A stretch of 64,000 bases of DNA. Source: Alkalibacillus flavidus. Its GTDB lineage: Bacteria > Bacillota > Bacilli > Bacillales > Alkalibacillaceae. Positions 33,309 through 42,463 of this stretch are shown here, piece by piece. Numbering within the stretch: position 1 is the first letter of the stretch; each line of letters starts with the position of its first letter. The translations under genes were made by a program, and so were the position numbers. Under the pieces are notes generated by a model. That model was not told where the DNA came from and made no database searches. It saw nothing but the letters and a program-made list of their open reading frames with translations. Location of the stretch: assembly GCF_040545925.1 (NCBI RefSeq), contig NZ_JBEPMX010000006.1:1-64000 (forward strand), in the 5' to 3' direction.

Positions 33309-34529
33309 ATGACTGAAACACAGGGCCGTTTACGCGACAACAAACCGTTTTTATTTGTCTGGATAGCCGGCATTTTTGCGATGCTTGGCTTTGCGATGCT
33401 ATTTTTAACGACGTCATGGTACGTGATTGATGTCTTAAAACGGCCGGCACTCGTCGGGGTCGTACTCGTCATGATTACGCTACCGCGTGTCATTATGATG
33501 GTACTAGGTGGCGTGATCGCCGACCGGGTTAAAAAGTCGCACATTATGTTCATCACCAATCTATTACAAACCATCCTCATTAGTATGATGGCTTTATTCA
33601 TTAGTCTCGATCAGCTCGGGATCATTGGGTTAATGGTGATCGCCTTTTTATTCGGCTTTTTGGATGCCTTTTTCTATCCGGCTGTGACCGCGCTTATTCC
33701 GATTTTAGTCGGCCATCATAATATTCAACGCGCGAACTCACTCTTTCACGGGTCGATTGAGCTTATGTTCATGTTCGGACCAGTTATTGCCGGCTCACTT
33801 CTGACGATCTCGAGTTTCGGCACAACGATGACCGTTGCCGCCAGTTTCGTCGCGTTATCCGTCGTATTCGTTTATCCGGGCTTCATTCAAGATGACAAAC
33901 CCACTGATAACCGAACGATTAGCGAAATTAAAGATGATTTCGTCATCGGTCTGCGCTACATCAAAGATTCGACGATTATATATTCTGGTATTGCGACGAT
34001 CAGTGCGGTTAACTTGTTCGTCATTGGTCCGATTATTATCAGTTTTCCTTTAATTATTGATTCAATCGGTGGTTCAGCTTTTCAATTAAGCTTGCTTGAA
34101 GTTGGCTTATCGGTCGGAACGTTTTCGGGGAGTATCATCGTTTACCGCTTAGCAGCCAGCAGTCGACGAGGACGCGTTATTGTCATGACGCTTATATTAA
34201 CAATGATCGGCTTTCTCATCTTTAGCCGGATGACGATTTTGCCATTGCTGATGATCTTAGCTGCGCTCGCAGGGTTTGCGGCGATGATTGTTTACTTATT
34301 ATCGTTAAGCGTGATTCAAGAATACACGACATTTGATAAACAAGGTCGCGTCATGAGTATTGCAACCGTCGCGTCAGAAGGGTTTGCCCCAGTCGCATTT
34401 GCCATTGTATCGCTCTTTGTCGGTTTTGGTTTATCAATCCACATGGTGCTAACAGGCGCAGCAACGATTGGTCTATTAAGTAGCATTATTTTAGCAATGA
34501 AAGCGACATCATTAAAACAAGCGCGTTAA
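33309..34529 (+). CDS. major facilitator superfamily transporter
   Basis: 406 aa, twelve helices. Loop 2-3 carries GGVIADRVKKSH, the MFS motif A region, and the overall pattern is like MFS_3/DHA3-type drug exporters. ATG 33309 has AAAGGA about 11 bases upstream; the ATG at 33291 overlaps that site. Divergent from the FAD enzyme. Confidence 0.88.
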   Translation: MTETQGRLRDNKPFLFVWIAGIFAMLGFAMLFLTTSWYVIDVLKRPALVGVVLVMITLPRVIMMVLGGVIADRVKKSHIMFITNLLQTILISMMALFISLDQLGIIGLMVIAFLFGFLDAFFYPAVTALIPILVGHHNIQRANSLFHGSIELMFMFGPVIAGSLLTISSFGTTMTVAASFVALSVVFVYPGFIQDDKPTDNRTISEIKDDFVIGLRYIKDSTIIYSGIATISAVNLFVIGPIIISFPLIIDSIGGSAFQLSLLEVGLSVGTFSGSIIVYRLAASSRRGRVIVMTLILTMIGFLIFSRMTILPLLMILAALAGFAAMIVYLLSLSVIQEYTTFDKQGRVMSIATVASEGFAPVAFAIVSLFVGFGLSIHMVLTGAATIGLLSSIILAMKATSLKQAR

Positions 34530-34547
34530 CTTATGCTAACGCGCTTG
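34518..34547. terminator. bidirectional hairpin over both convergent stop codons
   Basis: Perfect 11-bp stem CAAGCGCGTTA / TAACGCGCTTG; both TAA codons lie in or next to it. Confidence 0.75.
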
Positions 34548-35418
34548 CCATAGCAGACCTCGTGTTTGGTCCATAAGTCCCATCGACCTCATTTGGAACG
34601 TGTTCCTTTTGAAATTGCTTAATCGCAGCTTCTGTTTTAGGGCCATAAATGCCATCGACTGGACCTGGCGAAAAACCGATTCGTTCTAAAGCACGTTGAA
34701 TGTGCTGAACGGCTTGCCCGCGACTCCCCTTACGATAAATACCAGTTGGCAACGTCATCTCACGATCCATTGCGCGTCGCGTTTCTGGGCCGACAATGCC
34801 ATCAACCGTAATCCCTGCATCTTGTTGCAACGATTTAACCGCTTGTTCCGTTTCGCTGCCAAACACGCCATCGGCACCGTACTGGGGTAAATCATATCCT
34901 TTACTTATGAGAGTTCGTTGTAACTGTTCAACATCCTTACCTCGGTCTCCCCGTTGGATTAAACTGGGATCACCACTCCCATCGTTTATACGTGCACGCA
35001 CAACATCCATATCAATACCCGGACATTGAGTCGTTCCAGCTGCTAGTTCGCGGTGACCTATAACGTCTTGAACACCAAGTTGAAATTCATTAAGCCAAGT
35101 CTCAATCCGCTTTTGAAAAACACGTTCTTGTTCATCAGTAAACGAACCACGACCGACTAAACAAATATGATATGACGTCGCGTTGTAACCTTTCACGCCG
35201 TTTGTCACTACATCCCAGTCATAGCATCGTTGGATCGTCCCATCTCGCAAAATAATCTCGTGATAGCCACCCGTTTCCCATCCTTTTGATTGCCAGTACT
35301 GTTCAAATGTCCACACGTCACCTGTTTCCGTGGCACTATGATGACGAACAATACGATTCACCGTTCGTCTTGTCGAATCACCACCCATCGTTTGACCGCG
35401 TACATCTTCAATTTGCAT
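34531..35418 (-). CDS. phage-type N-acetylmuramoyl-L-alanine amidase with two peptidoglycan-binding domains
   Basis: 295 aa. Amidase_2 domain (about 15-145) with zinc ligands His 26/27, His 122 (GHRE) and Cys 132 (QCPG), then two PG_binding_1 repeats (about 152-215 and 225-295; DGVFGSETEQAVKSLQ and DGIYGPKTEAAIKQFQ). There is no signal peptide, as in phage endolysins that need a holin. ATG 35418 follows an AAAGGGGGGG run. Last gene of a four-gene prophage-like group. Confidence 0.9.
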   Translation of the reverse strand: MQIEDVRGQTMGGDSTRRTVNRIVRHHSATETGDVWTFEQYWQSKGWETGGYHEIILRDGTIQRCYDWDVVTNGVKGYNATSYHICLVGRGSFTDEQERVFQKRIETWLNEFQLGVQDVIGHRELAAGTTQCPGIDMDVVRARINDGSGDPSLIQRGDRGKDVEQLQRTLISKGYDLPQYGADGVFGSETEQAVKSLQQDAGITVDGIVGPETRRAMDREMTLPTGIYRKGSRGQAVQHIQRALERIGFSPGPVDGIYGPKTEAAIKQFQKEHVPNEVDGTYGPNTRSAMASALA

Positions 35419-35461
35419 TTATTCCACCCCCCCTTTACTCTATCAATGTCGCCAGACTTAC

Positions 35462-35629
35462 TTAAGTCACTGCGTTTAACCTACGCGCTTCACGCTTAAT
35501 GTAAGCGTCCCATCTTGCAAAGACCGTATCTAATGGCTCTTTTACCTTCGTTTTTTCACATTGACACGAGACAACACGGTAAACACCAGCCCCTTCATAA
35601 ACAAAATAACCACCAGAGCCACTACACAT
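35462..35629 (-). CDS. 55-aa Cys-containing prophage-type protein
   Basis: Starts MCSGSGGYFVYEG and has cysteines at 2, 22 and 24. ATG 35629 overlaps the end of the helicase-loader gene (its stop is at 35622) and follows AAAAGGACG with about nine bases between. Coupling to the loader suggests a replication-module accessory. The family is not recognised; the Cys set could bind a metal. Confidence 0.6.
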   Translation of the reverse strand: MCSGSGGYFVYEGAGVYRVVSCQCEKTKVKEPLDTVFARWDAYIKREARRLNAVT

Positions 35630-36434
35630 AATCAATACGTCCTTTTCGGTAGTCTTGACTGTCCAAGCGAATCACTGTCGCTTGATCCATAATGCGCGAA
35701 AAATTACGTTCGCCTGCTTTATGCGCTAACATTTGACTCGACAAATTAGTCGTTAAGATGGTCGGTCTACCAGCACGATGGTCGAGTATTTCAAACAACT
35801 TCGCTTGCGCCCAATTGTCTCCAGACCCTTTAGCTTGACTATATTCCGCTCCTAAATCGTCTAACACTAAACAGTCAGCCGTTTGCACAACATGCATCAC
35901 ATCTTGTTCGGATGCCGGTGCATCATGTCGGTACGTTTCTTTTATTTTACTAAGCAATTTCGGAACCGATAGAAATACAGTTTTAAACCCTTTACTTAGC
36001 ACTTCTTTTGCAGCTGACATCGCTAAATGACTTTTCCCGACACCGCACGGACCAACGAGCAACACATTCGCTGACGTTTCAGGGTCAAAATCTTGCGCAT
36101 ACGTTTCTAAAAATTGCTTCGCTTCTGCTAAATCATCTTGATACGGATCAAACGTTGCAAAGCTTGCCTGTCGCAACGATTCATTGATGAGTGATCGTTC
36201 GTGAAACATATCATCAAGCTTCTGTTGCATTTTTTGACTTCGATGTAACAACGCGTCACCTACGATTTTTTCAATTTCACACATACAACCATCGTCCATA
36301 ACAACCGTTTCGCCTTTCTTCGGTCCAAACGGGATTGTGATTTGAACGCGATCGACGTCACGCCCACATGTTGGGCACTCAAATGTATTGAGCACTCGTC
36401 GGTTCATTTCAATTTCTTTAAAAATACGTTCCAT
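35622..36434 (-). CDS. DnaC/DnaI-like helicase loader (prophage type)
   Basis: 270 aa. An N-terminal zinc-finger-like set CPTC (20-23) and CMC (50-52) precedes an AAA+ domain with Walker A GPCGVGKS (128-135), Walker B CLVLDDLGAEY (Asp 192-193) and a sensor region TILTTNLS. It should load the replicative helicase on phage-type origins. ATG 36434 follows AAGGAGGAG; the longer start at 36500 would run into the upstream gene. It lies 20 bp downstream of the initiator gene. Confidence 0.88.
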   Translation of the reverse strand: MERIFKEIEMNRRVLNTFECPTCGRDVDRVQITIPFGPKKGETVVMDDGCMCEIEKIVGDALLHRSQKMQQKLDDMFHERSLINESLRQASFATFDPYQDDLAEAKQFLETYAQDFDPETSANVLLVGPCGVGKSHLAMSAAKEVLSKGFKTVFLSVPKLLSKIKETYRHDAPASEQDVMHVVQTADCLVLDDLGAEYSQAKGSGDNWAQAKLFEILDHRAGRPTILTTNLSSQMLAHKAGERNFSRIMDQATVIRLDSQDYRKGRIDYV

Positions 36435-36454
36435 GTTAATCTCCTCCTTATAAC

Positions 36455-36892
36455 TTAAAAACCATATGGGGATTGGTTTTGGTTTAATCGATGATTCCAT
36501 CTTGATTCTTTTGGTTTCACAACTGTTTCACTTGTGTTTCGCTTCTGTTTCACATTTCGTTTTTGACAACCCTCGTAATCGATCACCGTAAATAATGTCC
36601 CGTCTTGCGTGACCTCTACCGTTATTAAGTTCCATTCAACTAGCCGCTTAACAGTGCGATGAATTTTCGCTTTCGGCACGTCTTTCCACTGACGACCATC
36701 CTTATAACGTAAATCCTCCTGAAGCTTTGTGTACGATCGTAAATATTGACCGCGCTCTAACGTCCGACCACAATAAGTGACATCACTGTAACGTGCTTGT
36801 GTTAACAACAACATGTATAACCTAAATGCCATCGGATCAGCCCATACTTCTTTTTTAACGATTCGACGCGGTAATGTTACCCAACCATCCAT
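36455..36892 (-). CDS. phage-type replication initiator (DnaD N-terminal-like winged helix)
   Basis: 145 aa. The opening WVTLPRRIVKKEVWADPMAFRLYMLLL and the HRTVKRLVEWNLITVEV segment fit the winged-helix domain of phage O-like/DnaD-type initiators that pair with DnaC/DnaI loaders. No separate DnaD_2 C-terminal domain is seen; it ends in a basic, Asn-rich tail. ATG 36892 follows GAGGAGGTG. First gene of the remnant. Confidence 0.78.
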   Translation of the reverse strand: MDGWVTLPRRIVKKEVWADPMAFRLYMLLLTQARYSDVTYCGRTLERGQYLRSYTKLQEDLRYKDGRQWKDVPKAKIHRTVKRLVEWNLITVEVTQDGTLFTVIDYEGCQKRNVKQKRNTSETVVKPKESRWNHRLNQNQSPYGF

Positions 36893-36993
36893 CGTTTCAC
36901 CTCCTCGCTCATTGCCGTTTCATATATACAATCGAACCAGCGACCCAAAAGGTGTTAAAAATGGTTTAATGAAATGCAAAAAATTTTTCAGCA

Positions 36994-37031
36994 TAAAAAA
37001 ATCCCTTTAACACGTGTTGTGCTAAAGGGAT
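36994..37031 (-). terminator. terminator of the dioxygenase gene
   Basis: ATCCCTTTA / TAAAGGGAT stem with a T7 run on the minus strand. Confidence 0.88.
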
Positions 37032-37039
37032 GGCGTTCA

Positions 37040-38023
37040 TTACTCATATTCTTTTTCGATCGTTTTCGTACTGCGGACGGTATCGATGTGGCGAACTTTC
37101 GCCTCGATTTCCTCGCGTTTGTCTTCGAAAAATGGTGGGAGTGCGAGTTTTTCACCGAGTGTTTCATACGGTTCATCCCCCATAAACCCTGGACCATCAG
37201 TCGCAAGTTCGAATAAAATTTGTGGGGCGACACGCGCGTAAAGCGATTGGAAATAAAAGCGGTCGACTAAACCAGAGTTCGGCAAACCGACTTGATTGTA
37301 CACGTCGAGCCACTGTTTCAGTTCATCTTCGTCTGACACACGGAATGCGGCGTGGTGAACCGTACCGTACCCTTGGCGTGCTTTCGGCAAGTCGTCATTA
37401 TGTTCGATGATGACTTGTGCGCCGTTTCCACCTTCACCGACTTCGAATAAATAATAGCCGTCAGCTTGGGCGATTTCAGTAAATCCATAGACACGCTCTA
37501 ATACGAGTTTCATTCGCTCAATATCAGAAATGCGAACGTGTAATGGCCCGAGCCCTGTAATCGCATATTCAAGCGGAATCGGCCCGTCTTGCCATGGTGT
37601 TCCAGATGCAACGCCGTTATCGTTTTCATCAGAAATTAGTTGGTATTGTTGCTCATCAAAATCTTCAAACGGTAGCACTTGTTTGCCGAATTGTGTTTGG
37701 ATGCCGTCGTGTTCAACTCCTAATCGGTCGAATCGTTTCACCCAATAATCTAGCGCGGCATCACTCGGCACGCGAAATGATGTGAGGTATATTTCATCTG
37801 TGCCGTGACTGCCTTTCGGGACGCCTGGAAAATCGAAAAACGTCATATCCGTCCCAGCACTTCCTTTATCATCTGCGAAAAATAAATGGTACGTTTGTAT
37901 GTCATCTTGGTTGACCGTTTTTTTCACTAGACGCATGCCGAGTGTATAGGTGAAGAAGTTATAGTTTTCTTCAGCACTACTCGTTATCGCCGTGACGTGG
38001 TGCATGCCTTTTAAACCTTCCAT
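37040..38023 (-). CDS. ring-cleaving dioxygenase, vicinal-oxygen-chelate family (MhqA/MhqO type)
   Basis: 327 aa with two glyoxalase-fold halves. Metal ligands are likely the His in GMHHVTAI near 8, the His in VHHAAFRV near 220 and the Glu in ILFELATDGPGF near 275. B. subtilis relatives (MhqA, MhqE, MhqO) open hydroquinone-type rings and protect against quinones. ATG 38023 follows CGGAGG. Monocistronic. Confidence 0.88.
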   Translation of the reverse strand: MEGLKGMHHVTAITSSAEENYNFFTYTLGMRLVKKTVNQDDIQTYHLFFADDKGSAGTDMTFFDFPGVPKGSHGTDEIYLTSFRVPSDAALDYWVKRFDRLGVEHDGIQTQFGKQVLPFEDFDEQQYQLISDENDNGVASGTPWQDGPIPLEYAITGLGPLHVRISDIERMKLVLERVYGFTEIAQADGYYLFEVGEGGNGAQVIIEHNDDLPKARQGYGTVHHAAFRVSDEDELKQWLDVYNQVGLPNSGLVDRFYFQSLYARVAPQILFELATDGPGFMGDEPYETLGEKLALPPFFEDKREEIEAKVRHIDTVRSTKTIEKEYE

Positions 38024-38152
38024 AAACAGAACCTCCGATTGTTATTTATCTTGAATTCAAACTAATTATAACAGCTTTTACCTATTTTATCAAAACATAA
38101 CCTTCGCTAGCCTGTCATAAAGTATACTAACGATAACGAAAGGGTGATCGAG

Positions 38153-38884
38153 TTGGGGTTAAAATGGTTGAATGCGTTAACATTGCTCGTCATGCTTGGC
38201 TTTAATGTGTTAGCCAATACGTTACCACTTAATGGACAAACAACGAGGGACATTTCTGATCGGCTCGGTATTTTACTGACGCCTGCAGATTATACATTCG
38301 CGATTTGGGGACTCATTTATAGTTTACTCGTTATGTTTATAGTCATGTTATGGATTAGTGATCAAGGGGATGACGTTGTTGAACGCCTTGGTTACAGTTT
38401 AATCGCGAGTCATTTGTTTAACATGAGTTGGCTCGTCTTTTTCCATTATGAATGGTTCGGATTGGCACTTTTAGCAATTATCGGGTTATGGATCAGTTTA
38501 TGGGTTGTGTACAAGCGATTAGATGACGCGTCGCTTAACCCTCTTTGGCGCGTACCAATTTCGATTTACTTCGCTTGGGTGACTGTGGCGACATTGATTA
38601 GCATTGCCATTGTTCTCGATGTCAATCAATGGTTAACGTGGGTATCCCCTACTGTTGTAACGTTAGGGTTGATTTGGTTGGCAGCTATGCTTGCTGTACT
38701 GTGGTTAGGTCGAAACGGCGAGATCATCTTTCCGCTCGTTGTGATTTGGGCATTAGTCGGCATTGCGCTCAACCGCCAAGACTACCCCGTCATTGCGTAC
38801 ACAGCACTCGCTATGGCCGGCTTACTTGCGATTGTGACGGTTTTATATGGCTTTACGAGTCAATCATTCGAGGGTGAAGAATGA
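38153..38884 (+). CDS. TspO/MBR-like tryptophan-rich membrane protein
   Basis: 243 aa, seven or eight hydrophobic helices, with LTPADYTFAIWGLIY near 47 and several Trp-rich helices, as in the larger TspO-related proteins of Firmicutes. Ligand unknown, perhaps tetrapyrrole-like by analogy. TTG 38153 is preferred (AAAGGGTGA just upstream); the GTG at 38144 overlaps that site. Confidence 0.75.
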   Translation: MGLKWLNALTLLVMLGFNVLANTLPLNGQTTRDISDRLGILLTPADYTFAIWGLIYSLLVMFIVMLWISDQGDDVVERLGYSLIASHLFNMSWLVFFHYEWFGLALLAIIGLWISLWVVYKRLDDASLNPLWRVPISIYFAWVTVATLISIAIVLDVNQWLTWVSPTVVTLGLIWLAAMLAVLWLGRNGEIIFPLVVIWALVGIALNRQDYPVIAYTALAMAGLLAIVTVLYGFTSQSFEGEE

Positions 38885-38889
38885 TCAAC

Positions 38890-38966
38890 ATTGTTAGACA
38901 ATGTGAAGAGATTGTCTAACAATATGAGCAGATTATCTGACAATCTAGCGACTTTGTCTAACAATT
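38890..38966. repeat. family C 21-bp-register repeat array (C3)
   Basis: Cores start at 38890, 38911, 38932 and 38953, exactly 21 bp apart. The array starts right at the stop of the TspO-like gene. Confidence 0.9.
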
Positions 38967-38986
38967 TAAGCCTAAAAACAAAATGA

Positions 38987-39013
38987 AGGTGATCAAGCTA
39001 GGCTTGATCACCT
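38987..39013. terminator. perfect inverted repeat between arrays C3 and A4
   Basis: 12-bp arms AGGTGATCAAGC / GCTTGATCACCT with a 3-base loop. It lacks a long T-run; probably a transcript end for both convergent genes. Confidence 0.6.
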
Positions 39014-39029
39014 CCTACTTTCTCTTGAT

Positions 39030-39126
39030 TTATTTCAAAACTCCCTTCAGTTTTGAAATAAATCGCATGAGTTATCTCATAAATCGCATCACTTATTTCA
39101 AAAATAAGCGCATTTATTTCAAAACT
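39030..39126. repeat. family A 21-bp-register repeat array (A4)
   Basis: Core starts at 39030, 39072, 39093 and 39114 plus an inverted copy at 39049-39061 fit one 21-bp grid. The last core runs into the TAA of the amidohydrolase gene. Confidence 0.88.
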
Positions 39127-40367
39127 TAAAGCGCGTCCTTCTCGACTTGGCCGTCTTTCATAACATAGCGGATGTAGTCGTGAGCCTGTAATGCGTCTAA
39201 TTCCTCGACAGGATTGCCTTTTGTGATCACAACATCAGCCAACTTACCAGCTTCGAGTGTTCCGATTTGATCGTCCCAGCCAAGGCATTCGGCAGCGGTT
39301 TTCGTTGTCATCACGATCGTATCCATCGCATCGACCCCTGTATCGCGCATTAAAGCGAGTTCGCGTAAATTCGTACCGTGTTTCATCACACCGGCGTCGG
39401 TTCCCATCGCGATTTTTACGCCTTTATCGTAAGCGCGCTTCACACTTTCGCGGTGATATTCGATGACATCCTTCGTTTTATCAACGGCTGATTGTGGCAT
39501 GCCTTTTTCATCAGCTGTCTCTAAAACAGACACTGGCGCCAACAATGTCGGCATTAAAAATGTCCCGTTTTCGACCATTAATTCGGCTGCTTCATCATCG
39601 ATAAAAATACCGTGTTCAATCGAATGAATACCAGCGTGGACCGCATTTTTAATCCCTTCTGACCCTTGAGCGTGCGCCATAACCTTCACACCATTTCGAA
39701 ATTGCCCTTCTTGGACGATCGCTTCCAACTCTTCAGGCGAGAACTGCGTGAATTGCGGGTGGTCAGTAGGGCTTAGCACACCACCTGTTGCGTGAACTTT
39801 CAACACCTCAGCGCCTGCTCTCAACATTTCGCGCGCTTTTTTCCGCACTTCCGCAACTCCATCACAACGTCCGTCTGGCATGCCACGGTAATCAAACGGC
39901 TGAATATCAAGTACATCGCCGTTCAATTGTGTGCCATCGCCATGCCCGCCTGTAATCGTGAGCGCATTAATACTTAACTGCATACGCGGGCCGGAAACGA
40001 GTCCGTCTTGTACCGCTTTTTTCACCCCTAAGTCTGTCCCGAGTGCATCACGCACCGTCGTGATACCAGCGTTTAACGTCGCTTGCATGTACTGGTGCGC
40101 TTGAAAATACCGGTACGCAAACGGGGTCGTTAACCGTTGCGATAACGGCGAATATTCCATCATCATATGCACGTGCGTGTCGATAAAGCCTGGCAGCACA
40201 GCACCACCTTCCGCATCGACGACGTGTTCATTACCTTGCACGTTGTAACCTGATTTCGGACCAACGTATTCAATCGTTCGACCGTCAACGACAACGACTT
40301 CGCCTTTCCGCGGTTCACCGCCGTGTCCATCTATGACGAGTCCATTTTCGATTATTGTTTTAGTCAT
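39126..40367 (-). CDS. metal-dependent amidohydrolase (prolidase/imidazolonepropionase-like)
   Basis: 413 aa TIM-barrel amidohydrolase: HVHMMMEY near 65, VLKVHATGG (carboxylated Lys candidate) near 190, MAHAQG near 230, SIEHG near 250 and MGTDAG near 320 supply the binuclear site. Relatives cleave Xaa-Pro dipeptides or related amides. ATG 40367 follows AAGGAGG. It sits 13 bp from a decayed transporter gene that probably once brought in its substrate. Confidence 0.88.
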   Translation of the reverse strand: MTKTIIENGLVIDGHGGEPRKGEVVVVDGRTIEYVGPKSGYNVQGNEHVVDAEGGAVLPGFIDTHVHMMMEYSPLSQRLTTPFAYRYFQAHQYMQATLNAGITTVRDALGTDLGVKKAVQDGLVSGPRMQLSINALTITGGHGDGTQLNGDVLDIQPFDYRGMPDGRCDGVAEVRKKAREMLRAGAEVLKVHATGGVLSPTDHPQFTQFSPEELEAIVQEGQFRNGVKVMAHAQGSEGIKNAVHAGIHSIEHGIFIDDEAAELMVENGTFLMPTLLAPVSVLETADEKGMPQSAVDKTKDVIEYHRESVKRAYDKGVKIAMGTDAGVMKHGTNLRELALMRDTGVDAMDTIVMTTKTAAECLGWDDQIGTLEAGKLADVVITKGNPVEELDALQAHDYIRYVMKDGQVEKDAL

Positions 40368-40380
40368 ATCAATTGCCTCC

Positions 40381-41214
40381 TTAAAGTGTCTGAATCAAAA
40401 TACCTGCAATGACAACCGACGCCATCGTGACGGTCGTAAATCCTCCGATCAACATCGGCGACAGCAATTCGGCAAAAATCTTCTTCTCTTCGTCTTTATT
40501 ACGAGCCGTACTTCGACTGACTTCTTCACACACGATATAGTCGCCAGGGAAACCGAATAATGCGGTTAACGCAACCGGCATTCCTTTAAACGGATGCCAA
40601 CCAACGAGTTTCGATGCGAGCCAGCCACCGAGTGCAATACTCGCAGTTCCGACTAGTAAAATCGTTAAAATTGCCGGCAAGTTTTTGACGACTTGCATCG
40701 GTGTGACATCGGCCATCGTCCCAATGACGACAAATATAATCGCGATCATCGTCATCGTAAATGAGTTCGCATGACGTAATGATTCATGTTGGTAAAAGCC
40801 AACTTTTAGACCTGTAATACCAATCGCAAGTGACCATAAACTGTAGTGGATCGGTGTGACTTCGCTCAACGCAATGGCAATTGACCCTCCTAAGAAAACA
40901 CTAAACAATCGAATGACTTGCGACTTTGAAACGGGCGACGGTTCTGGTTTCGCCTCACCATGCTCGTCTTCTTTAGCTGGCACGAATGTTCCGTCGTCGA
41001 TTTTTTGTTTAATAATCTCTGCATAACGACGCATGAAATTGAGGGCAAGTGGCATACCTAACACGCCTTGAAATGCGACGACTAGCGCTGGAATGACAAC
41101 GATTGCGGACAATCCGATTTCGGTTAATTTTTCAGATGTAATAATGAGTGCAACGATTCCCCCCACTTAACGGACCAACGCCTGCGACAGCTGTTTGATA
41201 ATCAAATATGATCT
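40381..41214 (-). pseudogene. N-terminally truncated, frameshifted membrane transporter
   Basis: The open part (GTG 41166 to 40381, 261 aa) begins in mid-helix (GGIVALIIT) and has about seven helices and a late GFPGDYIVCEEVSRS motif. Upstream, in the next frame, reading continues as IIFDYQTAVAGVGPLSGG. The two join across a run of six G (minus strand, about 41159-41164); one G fewer would restore a single frame. About 15 residues further up, the sequence meets the chrA terminator, so the N-terminal half is deleted. Family not confidently recognised. Confidence 0.7.
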
Positions 41215-41250
41215 TAAAAAAACACGCCCTTTTTGTAAGGACGTGTTTTG
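41215..41250 (-). terminator. terminator of the padR-chrA operon
   Basis: AACACGTCC / GGGCGTGTT stem with a T-run on the minus strand. Confidence 0.85.
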
Positions 41251-41258
41251 AAAACGGG

Positions 41259-42449
41259 TTAACCAATAAACTGAATGACATAACCGCCAATCACACCAAG
41301 CAGCACGATCATCCATGCTGGGACTTTCCAAATGTTTAAGAGCGCAAATAGGATGACCGCGAGCGCGAAGTCTGATGCGCTTAGGATTGAACTACTAACA
41401 ACGGGATCGTAAAACGCTGCAAGTAAAATACCGACAACACTTGCGTTAACGCCCATGAGCACCCCTTGGAATGATGCGCGTTCACGTAACGTATTTAAAA
41501 ATGGTAACGCTGCGAGTAACAGCAGGAACGACGGTAAGAACATCGCAATCGTTGCAACGATCGCACCCGAAACACCTTCCATAATCGTCCCGAGATAACT
41601 GGAAAACGTAAATAACGGGCCTGGAACCGCCTGGGCCATACCGTAACCAGCTAAAAATTCATTCGCCGATAACAATCCTTGTGGCACGACTTCACGTTCT
41701 AACATCGGCAAGACGACATGACCGCCACCGAAGACGAGTGACCCGACACGGAAGAAGATATCGAAAATATTAAGAAATGGATTATCGATCGCTCGGTTTA
41801 ATAACGGCGTCACGATTAAAATCGTCACGAGCGTCCCGAGTGATGCGAGGCCTAATTTTTTCGAAATATTAAATGAGAACGGTTGAACTTTCGATTCAGC
41901 CTTCTGTGTGAAAAATGCGTAGCCGATAAGCGCTGCTGCTAAAATCACGAGAATTTGCATCCAAGCTGACGGATACAATAGCATAATCGCTGCTGCGGCA
42001 ATCGCGATCGCCATACGTGACCTATCAGGAGTTAGTTTTTGCCCGAGACCGATCAAAGCATGCAAAACGACGGCTGCGGCCACAATTTTAAGACTCGCAA
42101 TAAAGCCAGCATCCGCTAAATCAAACGTTTGATACATCAGGGCAAACACGATTAACACGATGACGGACGGGACGGTAAAACCGAACCACGAGATGAGTCC
42201 GCCGATAATACCTCCCCGTAGCATTCCGATCGATATACCGACTTGCGAACTAGCAGGCCCAGGTAAAAACTGACAGAGTGCAATAATATCAGCATACATT
42301 TTGTCATCGAGCCATTTACGTCTGTCGATATATTCGTCTTTAAAATACGCTAAATGCGCGACCGGCCCACCGAATGACGTGAGACCGAGTTTCGTTGAAA
42401 TAAGTAAAATTTCTAGCCACGTTCTGATTCTGTTTGGTTGATTAGACAT
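41259..42449 (-). CDS. chrA: chromate transporter, two-domain ChrA
   Basis: 396 aa with two CHR domains. The first has TSFGGPVAHLAYF near 25 and CQFLPGPASSQVG near 60; the second has VFGGGHVVLPML near 240 and AGYGMAQAVPGPLFTFSSYLG near 265. It exports chromate (or related oxyanions) using the membrane potential. ATG 42449 follows AAAGGGAGG. It lies 14 bp downstream of a PadR gene. Confidence 0.93.
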   Translation of the reverse strand: MSNQPNRIRTWLEILLISTKLGLTSFGGPVAHLAYFKDEYIDRRKWLDDKMYADIIALCQFLPGPASSQVGISIGMLRGGIIGGLISWFGFTVPSVIVLIVFALMYQTFDLADAGFIASLKIVAAAVVLHALIGLGQKLTPDRSRMAIAIAAAAIMLLYPSAWMQILVILAAALIGYAFFTQKAESKVQPFSFNISKKLGLASLGTLVTILIVTPLLNRAIDNPFLNIFDIFFRVGSLVFGGGHVVLPMLEREVVPQGLLSANEFLAGYGMAQAVPGPLFTFSSYLGTIMEGVSGAIVATIAMFLPSFLLLLAALPFLNTLRERASFQGVLMGVNASVVGILLAAFYDPVVSSSILSASDFALAVILFALLNIWKVPAWMIVLLGVIGGYVIQFIG

Positions 42450-42463
42450 GTGTTCGCCTCCCT

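Noticed and set aside
33077..33601. 174-aa frame covering the FAD enzyme/MFS divergent spacer
   Set aside because: Crosses the starts of two well-supported divergent genes and shows no family pattern.
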